A stretch of 64,000 nt of DNA from Episyrphus balteatus. Lineage: Eukaryota; Arthropoda; Insecta; Diptera; Syrphidae. The DNA is taken from positions 10,829,545 to 10,893,544 of the forward strand of contig NC_079134.1 of NCBI RefSeq assembly GCF_945859705.1, in the 5' to 3' direction. Position 1 is the first letter of the stretch; every line of letters starts with the position of its first letter. Positions 35,381 through 46,186 of the stretch are shown here, one piece after another. The notes beneath the pieces are model-generated. The model searched no databases and was not told the DNA's origin. It saw only the letters and a list, made by a program, of their open reading frames with translations. Made by a program: the position numbers and the translations under genes.

Positions 35381-35398
35381 ATTTGACAGCTGTCATTC
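35381..35398. promoter_or_regulatory. 18-bp motif with TGACAGCTGTCA palindrome, copy 1
   Basis: ATTTGACAGCTGTCATTC is identical to 35818-35835. The palindromic core combines an E box (CAGCTG) with two opposed TGACAG words, the core bound by TALE homeodomain proteins such as Homothorax/Meis. Confidence 0.4.
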
Positions 35399-35460
35399 TA
35401 CTGCTTATCTATACAGAACCATTTAATGTGCTTTATAATGTCGTTTTCTATTGACTTTTG

Positions 35461-35790
35461 AGATTTTTGTGTAAAATTCTCAGATTTTCCACAGCAAATA
35501 GAATATGAAATCTAGTTTTGTAATTGTGTGCGAAATCTGTGCATATAAAAAAAATAAAACAACAACAAATGTTCAGACAAATGTCAAACAGAGGAGTGTG
35601 TGTGAAAGTTTGTATGCGTGAATCTTGATAAAAATCCAGAATCAGATTCTTGAATCTCAGATTCATTTTTTTGTCATTTTTTCGAATCTCAAGACGCAAA
35701 TAGATCATGAAATCTGAGATTTGTCCACTATTTCCCCTCTTCACCCCCCCTTTCAGCTCTCAAATTCACAAATCTCATTCTGAGATTCGT
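35461..35790. repeat. Local repeat with ATCTCAGATT / AATCTGAGAT words
   Basis: A segment at about 35475-35515 (TCTCAGATTTTCC, then AATAGAATATGAAATCT) recurs at about 35683-35725 (GAATCTCAAGACGC, then AATAGATCATGAAATCT). Further GAATCTCAGATTC (35653) and TCTGAGATTTG words lie between. This is a small, diverged direct duplication of about 210 bp. Confidence 0.5.
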
Positions 35791-35817
35791 TAATAGAAAA
35801 CAACATAAGAAAATTAT

Positions 35818-35835
35818 ATTTGACAGCTGTCATTC
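35818..35835. promoter_or_regulatory. 18-bp motif with TGACAGCTGTCA palindrome, copy 2
   Basis: This is an exact second copy of the 35381 motif, 437 bp downstream, with unrelated flanks apart from general AT-richness. Confidence 0.4.
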
Positions 35836-37399
35836 CTTCTTATTATTCTTCTTCCGCCATTTTACTTTTGAAAGTAGATGGATTGCAAAGCGAGAAATGA
35901 CATAAAGAGCTTTCTTTTGTCAAGAGTTTTAAGTGTGTCTACACCATCGAGCTTAAATTTTAGTTAAAACAATACTACTTTGAACTTTCACACACTCTCT
36001 GCGTTATTTAAACATCAGTTTTTAACATAATTAAATGAATCATTGGCCCCTGGTAATGCATTTTTTTCTTACTAATATCACAACCCCCACCCATTCCCAC
36101 AAAACGTATTCTCATCTTTCTCACAATTGGCAACAATCCAAGTCAATCCATCTATCGTGACTGATCAAACGTTAAAAAAAAAACCAAATTCCTCAAGTGA
36201 ATATTTCACGCTCACATTCTCTATATTAATTGATCATCATGACAGTTCACGGTAATCCAACACAAAAAACCAAGATGCGCTCGCCTTGTCAATGCAGCAG
36301 AATGCGCAATTAGTTTGCAAACATAGGCCACTTTGACTCTATCTCTCTGCTTTATAGTTTTCTATTACTTTTTTTTTTTTTTTTCTTATCCAAAAATATA
36401 TCCAAGACACACATCATGATCAGCGAGAGCAATTACAATTTCGTAAATTTTTTGACATATGAAAACATTCTATACACCATAGAACTTGTCAAAAGGATGG
36501 GGGAACATGGTGGGAGATAGAGAGAGAGGGAGATGGGTAAGAGTAGTAAATTCGTCCCTTCCTATAGTGACTGAATAGGACTGTCGAGCTTCTTCTGTTG
36601 CTGCTGCTGCTGGCTGTTGCCACGCTAGTGTTGTATGTCGTTCTCTCTGTTAATAGATCATTGATCATCGTCATCATGCGATAATCAACAACTGTGCTGC
36701 AGCAGGAGCAATAGAAATGGCCATCATCTCACCAAGGAGTTGTAGTAGGCATACACATTTACCACAGCACGTTTGTGGTGCCAAAAGATACGGAACGCGT
36801 TTAAAGATCTACTCACAATAAATCATGTGCCAGCGGGTTTTAGGTCTACCTTAGAGTGTGGTATAGAGAGGGCGGGTGAGAGATATTCTGAGCTCTTTGA
36901 GGCTAGAGAGCTTGAGAATGTCATTAACCTGGAATTTTATGTTTTCGCGCATTATTTTCGGCGGTTGTAGAGTGCGGTAGTTGAATTCGATGGCAGCAAA
37001 GAACAGAAGCAGCAGCAAAAGAACAGGACGAGCTGTTAGCGCAAAACGCATGAAGAGTTGGACGAATAGCGTAAACATGATTTGCGCTAATGTTTACATT
37101 TCTACGAATACAAAATGCGGAAGTTTTTACTTTTTCACAACGCAAAATGACTGATTGTTCTGCTCGATGAGAGTTCGTGTTAAAGATTTAAATTTAGACA
37201 AAGTTCATAATACACTAAAGTCTCTTGCGAACGAGTTTTTGTATTCTATTTTTTTGTTCACTCGAAGATTTTTATAGTTTCCCAGGAAGAACTGCTAATT
37301 TTTAATGATCTCAGTGAATCTCTCACCACAAAACTGTATATACTTCCAGTTCCGAATAATTTTTGGTTTGTGGTTTTTAATTTAACATCAAACTGTATA
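35836..37399. other. Non-coding DNA
   Basis: No exon is supported. A T run lies at 36369-36384, GAGAGAGAGGGAG at 36520-36533 and a CTGTTGCTGCTGCTGCTGG run near 36595-36613. The 36240-36350 stretch (CATGACAGTTCACGG, then GCGCAATTAGTTTGCAAAC) is free of repeats and mixed in composition. Confidence 0.3.
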
Positions 37400-37960
37400 A
37401 AGTGACGTTTACTCTAATAACTAATTGACATTTACTCGTCATCATCAAATTTAATTTAGCTCACCAATTTCACCACAGAAAATGTCAATTTTACTCACAT
37501 TGTGTTTATACTAAATCAAAATCATTAATTTATTGTGGTAGATGTCAACCGATTTACTGTCAAACCCTGATCGCTATTAATCAAATTTGGCTGATTCCAC
37601 AGAGTCGGAAACCATAATTAAATAGTTTACCACTTTTACCACAGTAAATGTCAAATTGTCTTCCATTTTACTTCCTTTAAATTCAATAGCAGTAGTTTGA
37701 AATCCTGAATTTCTACTGCATCAACTGTCAACCGATTACCGCTAATGATCAAATTTGGCTGATTCCACACCATAGATTAGACAATGTAATAAATTAGTTC
37801 ATAAGTCTCAATTTCACCACAGAAAATGTCAAATTCTCTTTCATTATGCTTCCTTTAAATTCAAAATCAATACAGTATTCACCATGTCAATCGCGCGCAA
37901 CCGACTCAACTGTCAAACGATGATCTTTAATGACCATTTATACTGTCAACCGTTGTTATT
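37400..37960 (+). repeat. ~170-bp tandem repeat, about three diverged copies
   Basis: TTTCACCACAGAAAATGTCA recurs at about 37468, 37634 (ACCACAGTAAATGTCA form) and 37812, intervals of about 166 and 178. Each copy is followed by a TTACTTCCTTTAAATTCAA segment, a CAACTGTCAACCGATTACCG segment and AATCAAATTTGGCTGATTCC. Each unit carries several TGTCAA words, giving about eleven in 600 bp. Confidence 0.75.
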
Positions 37961-39617
37961 TTCAAACCTATGAGAAAGCTATTTTGACAGTTCGAGTCTG
38001 AATCATTTCCAAACAAACAATAATTATAAGTCACCTACTCTTAAAGTTGTTGGCACGCTTCAAACAAGTTTCACCAATCAGACAAGAAGGCGCGACACTG
38101 ACATAAGTGTGGCGGCACCCTCCAATATTTTCCAAACAAATTATTATTCATCAATTAAAATCGAAGTCAATTTGTATGGCACGAGAACACAACCAAACCA
38201 ACCAACTAACAAGCCTCGAGGCCAAACGCCATCGACACAATATTGACGAGTATTTGACTTCTTCGATGTATGTTTACAAATTCAACCCTGAACCACTTTT
38301 TTTTTTTTCTTCTGAAATTAAAAAAAAAACACAAAAGCTCTGAGAACGTTTCGCCTCAGCGGATTTCCTTCACTGCAAATCTATCACATATCAAAATCTT
38401 TTTTTTGTTTTGTTTTGTGTTATGTTTTGTATAGACCATATAGTTGCGCGGTAAAATTTTGTATATTGCCGCTTGGAAGCTTTCACGGCTCTGTTGGTCT
38501 CGTTCAAGGAACCCAATTAAAAGTTGCGCTAGAGGCATTTTTACGCCTTAATGCAACTGCACCTACCTCTATAACCCAGGCCAGGCACCAACAGCACCAC
38601 CAAACCAGGTAAGGCTTAGATTTATTTTTATACATATTCGTATATTCTTTTTGTGAATCAAATTGGAACGGAAGTTGTACAAGGTTTTCTCTTAAGATGT
38701 TTTGTCGTCGTTGTACCACAATGACAACTACAACAACAACAACCAACAACTATGTACAACGCGATACTTTGGATTAAAAACTTCAGAAATCTGACAGTTG
38801 ACAGAACAGTTTATACTTTCAGTTTGACAGCTAAACTATTTTTGTATCTTTTTTTTTACTCACCAGAGGTCAGTGTTCGAATTGTGTTGGTCTTTCCTTA
38901 CTTCCACCACCACCACCACCTACCTCTAAGAGAAGTAGTGGTAGCCCAAGCGAAGATAAATGATCCGACCATTCATCCATCTCGATCAAGCAGCAAACGG
39001 GAGACAAGCGGAAAATACAACTACACCAAATGACATGGTGTCTTCTCGCGCAAAGTGTTCATAGAAGAAGACAAGCAGATGTTTACAGGCGATGACTTCT
39101 CTATGGCAGTAGAAAATGTCATGGTGTCAGTACAACTGACAGACATTCCCCAACAAATGTCGTTCGGGCTTTTGCTCACGCTTTGATGCGGATATGTTAG
39201 GCGATGTTTTATTTTTGATATAAAAAAAAATTAAAAAAAAAAAAAAACAAAATAAATATGTTTGTATATTTCTTTTTTTGTTTGTTATACACAAAAAAAA
39301 ACTAGCTGTTGACAGAAGTTGGAACTTGAAGTAAAATGTGTTGGAATAATTTCTAATTTAACATAGTTGGAAGAGAGATCTTTTGGATGCTTGTTTTGAT
39401 AAAACATACCATAGTTTCTAAAAGTCCATGAGGTAAGATCACTAGATCTTAGTTGACAACTGATTTAAAAATGAACTGTATATTACATAGTGTTATACAA
39501 ACATATAAGAAAGGCAAAACAGTTATAAAAGGATGATGTTCGGGAACGTTTTCAATGTCCAACAAGTTGTTTTACACATGACACATTGTTTCTATCACAA
39601 TTAATGTTCCAAAACTA
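37961..39617. other. Non-coding DNA; one possible splice-bounded stretch
   Basis: A pyrimidine-rich tract ends in TTGTATAG at 38433, and CCAAACCAG then GTAAGGC follows at 38608. This could bound a 175-nt exon open in one frame. The amino-acid content (an H/Q-rich end, ARHQQHHQTR) is unremarkable. I regard it as a weak exon candidate. Elsewhere only simple repeats such as CAACAACAACAACC (38733) and CCACCACCACCACC (38907) are seen. Confidence 0.25.
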
Positions 39618-39905
39618 TGTATTCTGTTGTATAACAGTATAACAGTGTTATTGTGGTAATTTCTCTCCTTTTCATACAGAGCAGGATTCCATTGTGCATA
39701 GGCTTCTTAAAGTTGATAGAATCTATTATTTGTAAAGGGAGTGTTTTTTTTTACAAAAAGCGAAATGAAGGAACCAACCCACAGAATCCGCAACGTCAAC
39801 GGATTATTTTAATCCGTTGACGTTGTTGTATAAAAGTTAGCACAGTTTATACATTATTTTCTTTGGATGTTTTGTTCTATAAACTGTTATAACTTATAAC
39901 TGTTA
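39618..39905. repeat. Relic of the GTATAACAGT repeat plus a hairpin
   Basis: TTGTATAACAGTATAACAGT at 39624 matches 30615-30634 exactly over 20 bp. GTTGTATAAAAG (39825) and a CTGTTATAACTTATAACTGT palindromic stretch (39884-39903) follow. Within it, 39791-39806 and 39810-39825 form a perfect 16-bp stem (CAACGTCAACGGATTA) with a 3-nt TTT loop. Confidence 0.55.
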
Positions 39906-40109
39906 TAAATTGGCATATTGCTATACACACCGATATTAAAACGATTTTAACAACTAAAAATGACATTTCACTGACGTTATACAATGTATTATACATAAAC
40001 AATGACACGTAAATAATTATGATAATAATAATAATGAGAGTATGGAAGAGTAGAATGCTGGTCAACATTAAAACAAAAACAGTGCTGATCAACATAATCT
40101 AGACGCATC

Positions 40110-40143
40110 TTAAGGGCATGTATGCGCACCCCAGTCGTGTATG
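40110..40143 (-). repeat. Isolated CACGACTGGG-family end
   Basis: Reverse-strand ATACACGACTGGGGTGCGCA continues as TACATGCCCTT. It matches the inner arm of the element at 3.8-4.9 kb. No partner arm was found nearby. Confidence 0.45.
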
Positions 40144-40273
40144 TTTCCCCTTCATCTCTATTAGGTTCTTAATTAAAGCCTCTTAATTTAAAGAGAGACA
40201 AAATACTTACAATTAAATTTACACTTCAACTAATTTATAAGCTACTCCAACATATTTACAGATGAATTAATTT

Positions 40274-40365
40274 CTAATTATTTTTTTTTTTTTTTCGTTT
40301 CTTTTCAGGTATGTTTCATCAATCAGATTGAGATGGAGATTATTTTGATAGAAATTCCTCGTAGT
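40274..40365 (+). other. Candidate recursive splice site (ratchet point 3) with 57-nt cryptic exon
   Basis: A long T tract then CGTTTCTTTTCAG ends at 40308, and GTATGT starts at 40309. TTTCTAATTA at 40271-40280 supplies a consensus CTAAT branchpoint. A strong downstream 5' splice site (AGT then GTAAGTAC at 40366) would define a 57-nt exon. One frame is open and would read VCFINQIEMEIILIEIPRS. Because GTATGT is weaker than GTAAGT, exon inclusion is more plausible here than at the other two sites. A genuine 57-nt cassette exon is the main alternative. Confidence 0.65.
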
Positions 40366-40744
40366 GTAAGTACTAAATACTTACCACTTTAGTATCAAAC
40401 ATTCGCTGTGTTGTTTTCTTAAAACCCAGCGATTATTTTTTCATAAACGAGCGTGTTAAGCTATCGTAAATGTCAAAATGAATAATTTTTTTTCTACACA
40501 AGAGCCATCTGTTGATTAATTTTATCTTTAATTTCATTAGCTATGCAGAAAATATTCTTTTCCTTCGCATGGCTAACGATGAGTTTAATTTTTAATACCT
40601 ACTTTTATAGATGTGTTTATAGTGTTTGTATGTATAGGTTATTAGCGACCTTTATATTTTTACTTGTACAAGATCCCTATCAAAACTAATTTTGTAATAT
40701 TTTTTTTTTTCTAATTAAACTAAATGTTACGAAGATGTTTTCTA

Positions 40745-42064
40745 ACGGGTTGGGGTCGAAATTCTGTATGGGCCAAAATTCGGATTCCAAAATTCTGTAT
40801 TCCAAAATTCTGTATTTTAAAATTCTGTAAATTCAAAATTCTGTATTTTAAAATTCTGTAAATTCAAAATTCTGTATTCTAAAATTCTGTAAACACAAAA
40901 TTATGGATTTCAAAATTCTGTATTCCAAAATTCTGTACTCCAAAATTCTGTAAATGATAAAAGAAAAATTGTTTTGATAATGAAAAAAGTGCGCACTTTT
41001 TTCAATATCAAAACAATTTTTCTTTTATCATTTACAGAATTTTGGAGTACAGAATTTTGATATTTTCTATGCAGAACCTTGAAGCTGTTTGCGTTCGCCA
41101 ACTTAAGTTAAGTGTTATGAGTTAATCGTGATATAAAATGAATTCAGAAAAATGGAAAATATTAAATTATTAAAACCTAATAAAGGAAAGGATAAATTGT
41201 GTGTCGATGGTTTTATGTTTAATAACGAAGAAAAAATTTTTGGAAAATAGGGTACTTAACTCAAATTAGTCATGCACTTAATAACTCCATTCGAATTTTG
41301 TCGAAAAAAATTGAATTTTTTGAGAAAAATGAAATTCAAGCCAGCAGAACATGAAAATCTCGGAAAACTTATCTGAAAATGGAGCGCTTAATTCAAATAA
41401 GTCGAACATTCAATGATTTATGTCCAATTTTTTTCGAAAAAGTGGAATTTTTTGAAAAAAAAAAACAAATTCAAGTTAGTAGAACATGAATTTATATGGA
41501 AAATGAAAATATTTTTTTTTTAATGGAAAATCTCGGAAGTTTTTTCGAAAATTTGGTACTTAACTCAAAGCACTTAATTATTCAAGATAATTTCAAAAAA
41601 CAATTTTTTTTCGAAAATCACAGAAAAAAAAATCATTTTTGTAAAAAAAAATTTTTTTTTTGAATTTTTGTTTGGCACCTAAATATTAAACCAAACCCGA
41701 ATTTTTTACTAACAGTTTAAGGCATTTTCTGGTAATTGCTCTGCTAACTTTAAATCGAGTTAGCAGAACATTAAGTTTTTCCAAAAGTAGGGGAGCACTT
41801 GATATAATTTTTGGTTACTTGCTCTGCTTACTTGAGGGACATGTTTTAATGTAGAGATTTAAAATTACAGAATTTTTAAAAGCAGAATAATGGATTTGCA
41901 GAATTTTGAAAAACAGAATTTTGGATTTACTGAATTTTGAAATACAGAATAATAGAAAAGCAGAATAATGGAATACAGAATTATGTTCATACAGAATTTT
42001 TTCTTCAGATACAGAATTTTGGTCATACAGAATTTTGGAATACAGAATTACGACCCGTTCCCGT
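40745..42064. mobile_element. Foldback-like element with repeated ATTCTGTA subterminal words
   Basis: The ends are ACGGG(TTG)GGGTCGAAATTCTGTAT at 40745 and its inverse ending CCCGT at 42064. TTTCTA sits directly outside both (40739-40744 and 42065-42070), a likely 6-bp target duplication. The left 200 bp hold about 11 direct copies of CCAAAATTCTGTAT-type words. The right 200 bp hold about ten inverted copies (ATACAGAATTTTGG). The middle (41200-41700) has a ~140-bp unit repeated two to three times (TACTTAACTCAAA, then AGCAGAACATGAA). There is no coding capacity. The architecture recalls FB elements of Drosophila, but the sequence is not one I know. Confidence 0.7.
40926..41059. repeat. 134-bp near-perfect palindrome
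   Basis: Centred on GTGCGCAC at 40992/40993, 67-bp arms pair with one mismatch (40980 with 41005). The arms include GATAAAAGAAAAATTGTTTT and end in the element's own CTGTACTCCAAAA words. It lies inside the foldback-like element, near its left end. Transcribed, it would form an almost perfect hairpin. Confidence 0.85.
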
Positions 42065-42070
42065 TTTCTA

Positions 42071-43314
42071 ACTCTTGAAAATCTACTACAACTCTTAACG
42101 TCGCGACGCGCAGTAGTCTTGGACATCGTCTTTGGTTCTTGGATGGTTGGAAATCCCAGTGCATCACAGACACAACACAACAACATAGCATTAAAATAAA
42201 TGTTCATTAGGTTTGCATTATTTTTCCATCATCATCATCATTATCATCATCGTCATTGTGTTTATATCTCTCTGTGGGGACATCTTAACCATTCTGCAGA
42301 TATATAAGAAGTGATTAAATTGCAATAAACGATGTAAGCGGAGCCTTGTTTTTATATAATTTGTGTGTAGAAGAAGAAGAAGATGTAAAATAAAAGATGA
42401 AAGATATAAATTTGTTGTTATAAAGGATGGTTCTTATAGAATTGACGATGATAAATGTCACTTTGACAGATGGTAAGGAGATTTTTAGGATTTTCTTTAT
42501 TTTTTTGACGTTTCATTACGTGGCTATTGTCCACCATAAATTGTTTAATAATTTCTGACAGTGGTGACAGTTCTTCATCCATATTCAATTCCCATGTTTC
42601 ATAAACATGTTTCATAAACTATTATAGCCAAATTTCAGTCCTTTTTCCAAAAAAAAAAAAAAAAAATACCCTATTCAACCTTCTCTTTATTAAAGTGCCC
42701 ATCTCTTGTATCTTTTTCCTTTATTAACCATGATAGTAAAGTAATCGAACTCGATACCTACTGTATAATATGAACGAATTTTATTAACTCTCAACTCAGC
42801 TTTTGACGAGCCAGTAAAGTATATAGTTTGTTACAAATTCAATTAAAGAGAATTTTTTATTCGAATCGTAAATAATTTAATTAGCCTTTGGGGTAACGGC
42901 TGGTTATTTTAACATTTCTTGTTTTTTTTTTATATTTCGTATATCGTTTGAGAACTGATAAATTTTAAATCGAGGACAAAGGAAAATAATGGAGAAAGAA
43001 GTTGAAATTCTCGTAAAATTAAATATTTCAATTATATCGTGTCTGTTCGATGCAGTGTAAAAGGAATTTATACAAGTTTTTATTTTCGGTTTCGGATGGA
43101 CTGGACTGGACAGTGATTGCGGAGGGACCAGAAGTACTCGTAAATTAATTCCAAAAACTCTTATTGTCAGAGATTCACAAACGTCATAATTTCTACTTTG
43201 ACGAATCTGATATACAATTATCTCTTAAGTTAGGTCAAGTTTGCAAGTACACATTAAGTATTTTTTGCTCTGTAAAAACAACTTTGAATTTCACTAGATA
43301 TAATATACAAGGAT
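42071..43314. other. AT-rich non-coding DNA
   Basis: No gene is supported. CATCATCATCATCATTATCA lies at 42228-42247 and an A run at 42652-42665. The end, 43315-43323, is the left ATACAATAC target duplication of the next element. Confidence 0.4.
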
Positions 43315-43323
43315 ATACAATAC

Positions 43324-43559
43324 CATGGTATAAAAAGAGAATGTATGATCATTAGAAAAAACTCTGTATCGAGAACTGTCAAAACTTAAAAATGGCTACT
43401 AAAGGTTTTGACAGCTGCCCATTGAAATTGTTGTTGTAAACAAATTTGTCTTTTAAATTGTTGTTGCTTTTGACTTTGCCAAATTAAACGTCAAAAACTT
43501 ATTACCCCATTTTGTAAGATGGCGGCTCTAATGATCATACCTTGTCTTTTTATACCATG
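43324..43559. mobile_element. 236-bp MITE with 9-bp target-site duplication
   Basis: CATGGTATAAAAAGAGAATG at 43324, continuing to GTATGATCATTAG, is mirrored at 43527-43559 (CTAATGATCATAC...TCTTTTTATACCATG). The 33-bp TIRs differ at about three positions. ATACAATAC flanks both ends (43315-43323 and 43560-43568). A 9-bp duplication points to a Mutator-like or similar superfamily. The inside has two TTTGACAG-type words and no reading frame. Confidence 0.8.
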
Positions 43560-43568
43560 ATACAATAC

Positions 43569-46186
43569 CGCATAACAGATTAAAGGCTGCCCTTTAATCT
43601 TTTAAGCGGTGTTGTCATTCGATGTTAAATTCATCATTTATTTTATCATTTCAACTGGTTGTCATTTCTGGATTCCAGAGAGATAGTACAATCGAATCAC
43701 TTGACATTTACTGACAAACCACACAATCCGTCAAATTCATTGCATCAACAGATACGCTGACGTTGATTATGAATTAATGCGTCCATTTGGTTAAAGGACC
43801 ACCTAAAAATAGCGTTGACAGATTTGTTTTTGACGTATAGTTTTTGACAACTTCCAACTTTAAGGTTTGTTCGATTTTTCTCTCTTATTGTGGATTGGAT
43901 AAAGTCGGATCTCGTAAGTGAGTTCTTTTTTATCCGATGTTAGTAATTTTTAATTTCTATCGTTCTTTGATGAAAAAAGTTGAATATACCGACGTAAATA
44001 TCTCGAGGCTATGAAGAATATGCACTTGCACTTGTTCAGATCGCTACTTTGTACCCTTAATTTGCTTCTTTAAAAATTAAATGACGTTTATAGCAAATTC
44101 CTAGCAATGTTATCAACATCATGTGACAACAGTAAGTTTCTTTTGATGTCCAATTGGAACTCCAATCGCAAACGGTTTTTTCTTACAACTTTTCTTCCAA
44201 TCGTAACTGATTTGTAACTTTCTACCAATTTAGTTGTGTTAAAAGTTCTTCGGCTTGTCATTTAATTTTTTTAAGCATGTTCAAATATTTGATTGTCTTG
44301 TTAAACATTAGGTTGATACTTTATTTCCCGAATGTAATAGAGTAAACCTTCAACCACTGCAAAACAAATTGCTCCTCGCCGAAACCATTTAACTTTGAAA
44401 TACAAAAAAATGTCACAAAAATAAAATCACTATTGTGCCTCATGCAAAGACTACAAAGTTGCAAAAGAGAAAACATTTAAAGAAAATTCCCAACCAGTGT
44501 TTAAACTGTGGTTCAATCCTTAAAAAATTCCTTCTTCATTTTTGGCACGTGCTTTAGCTTTGGGATATAAAAATGAAAATACAAAAAATAAACAAACACG
44601 GAAGAAACCACATCCACCACCCATTAACTACCTCCAAAAGAAACCAAAACCTACAAAGCTGAACAGTGCATCAGCGTAATGCGATTACAAAGTCACGTCT
44701 TGTAGACATCACCAACATCAGAGACTTTATTTTATACCAAAAACAGAAAAAAATCCAAATCGTATAAAGAACTTTTGAAACCCGATTTCTCGTAGCTGTT
44801 ATATAGCCTCATCTCATCCAGCATCAAGAAGACGAAACGCGCGCTAAAATTTCACGAAACAAACACACACTCCAGCGGGCCCACAAAAAAAAACTATACA
44901 AAAAACAGGTAAACCCAAAAATAAAAAAGAAACCATAAGAGCACTTTTATGCAGTACTGTCGTCGACACTGACGCGCGGGAGAAGCACTTCAGGGACAAA
45001 AATAAAGCTAAACCCAAAAAAAACAAGACAGAAAAAAAACAGGAAAACCAAGGCAAACAAGACGAGCCCGTGTCTGTTGTATACTCATGTGGCGGACTAT
45101 ATGGAGACACAAAAACTGGTCTCCAGCAAGGGAATGAAGGGGGTCGGGGAAGATCCTCGCTAAAAGGACTGCAAAGCAAAACAAAAAATAATACAAAACT
45201 TAAGGAAGCACTCTATACCACTAAAACGGCAAGGTAAACATAGAGGCGGCGGCAGGCGCGTAGAAGGTCATCGCTCTTATCCCTGCAGCCACCATAGTTC
45301 CTCTTCTTTTCCTTCACTTCTTAAAGTTACCCTCTTCTGCTGGTGGCTGGGATGATGATGCTGCTTCGAACTGGTGGACTGCTTCAGAGTGGTGTGGTTC
45401 CACTTTCTGTGCCTTTGTTTGTTCGCTTTCCTGTTTGTAAAGCGCGGGACGACGAGCGCTCTTTGGTGTGGTCTCGCGCGTCTTGGTCTCTTTTTTCTCA
45501 GCTTAAGAAGAAAAAGTCAAACAAGTCGAAATGTTAAAGTGACTTTTTTTTGTATTTCTTCTTTGAATAAAAAAGAAGTTGACAAAAAATAAAAATAAAA
45601 CAGATGGAGCTGTTGTCGGTTAGGTTGAGTCACTCTATACACTATTATGCCACTTAGGCCGTACCGGCCGCTGACTGCCGCCAGCTACCGCACAACGCGT
45701 CGCCATTGCAGTTCGCAGAGATTGTGATCTTGTCTTCTCTCTGCACACATGCAAGATGAACAAGAAAATAAAATTTCAAAAAATCACCAAACGCAATAAA
45801 ATCAAAAATACAAATTAAAATTAAAATAAGAGAAAAGCGAGCTAAATAAATCCTTCATGAGACTTTGTTGCAAAGCGGTTTTTTGATTTATTAATTACCC
45901 GCTGCATCATTGTATGTTTTTTTTATTTATTTCAATTTTCGTCTTCACCCGTAACGATGCTCTTTTGAACCAAAGTCAAGACAGGCAATCTTCCAGGAGG
46001 GCATTTGGGGGTTTTGTCACCCCTAAGAATATTATTTAGGGAACATTGGATTAACTTTCTAAAGATTTCATCAGAATTTAAAAAAAAAAGTGTGAACATA
46101 CCTTGACAGAACTGCAAATGTCAAAATTCTAAATTTATCTAACTTTCCATAAACGTCAAAATGTATGGGTTCAGTGATTCCAAGAC
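43569..46186. other. Non-coding DNA with GC-rich, CpG-containing stretch 44.8-45.75 kb
   Basis: No recognisable exon. From 44830 to 45740 the DNA has GACGCGCGGG, GGCGGCGGCAGGCGCG and CCGGCCGCTGACTGCCGCC segments, the most GC-rich of the window. It could be an internal promoter or enhancer. I see no convincing TATA or downstream promoter element. The minus-strand frame 45932-46117 has mixed composition (GDKTPKCPPGRLPVL) but matches nothing I know. Confidence 0.3.

Noticed and set aside
45932..46117. 61-codon minus-strand frame containing GDKTPKCPPGRLPVL
   Set aside because: Looks slightly protein-like but too short, unrecognised and without context; it may be a transposon scrap.
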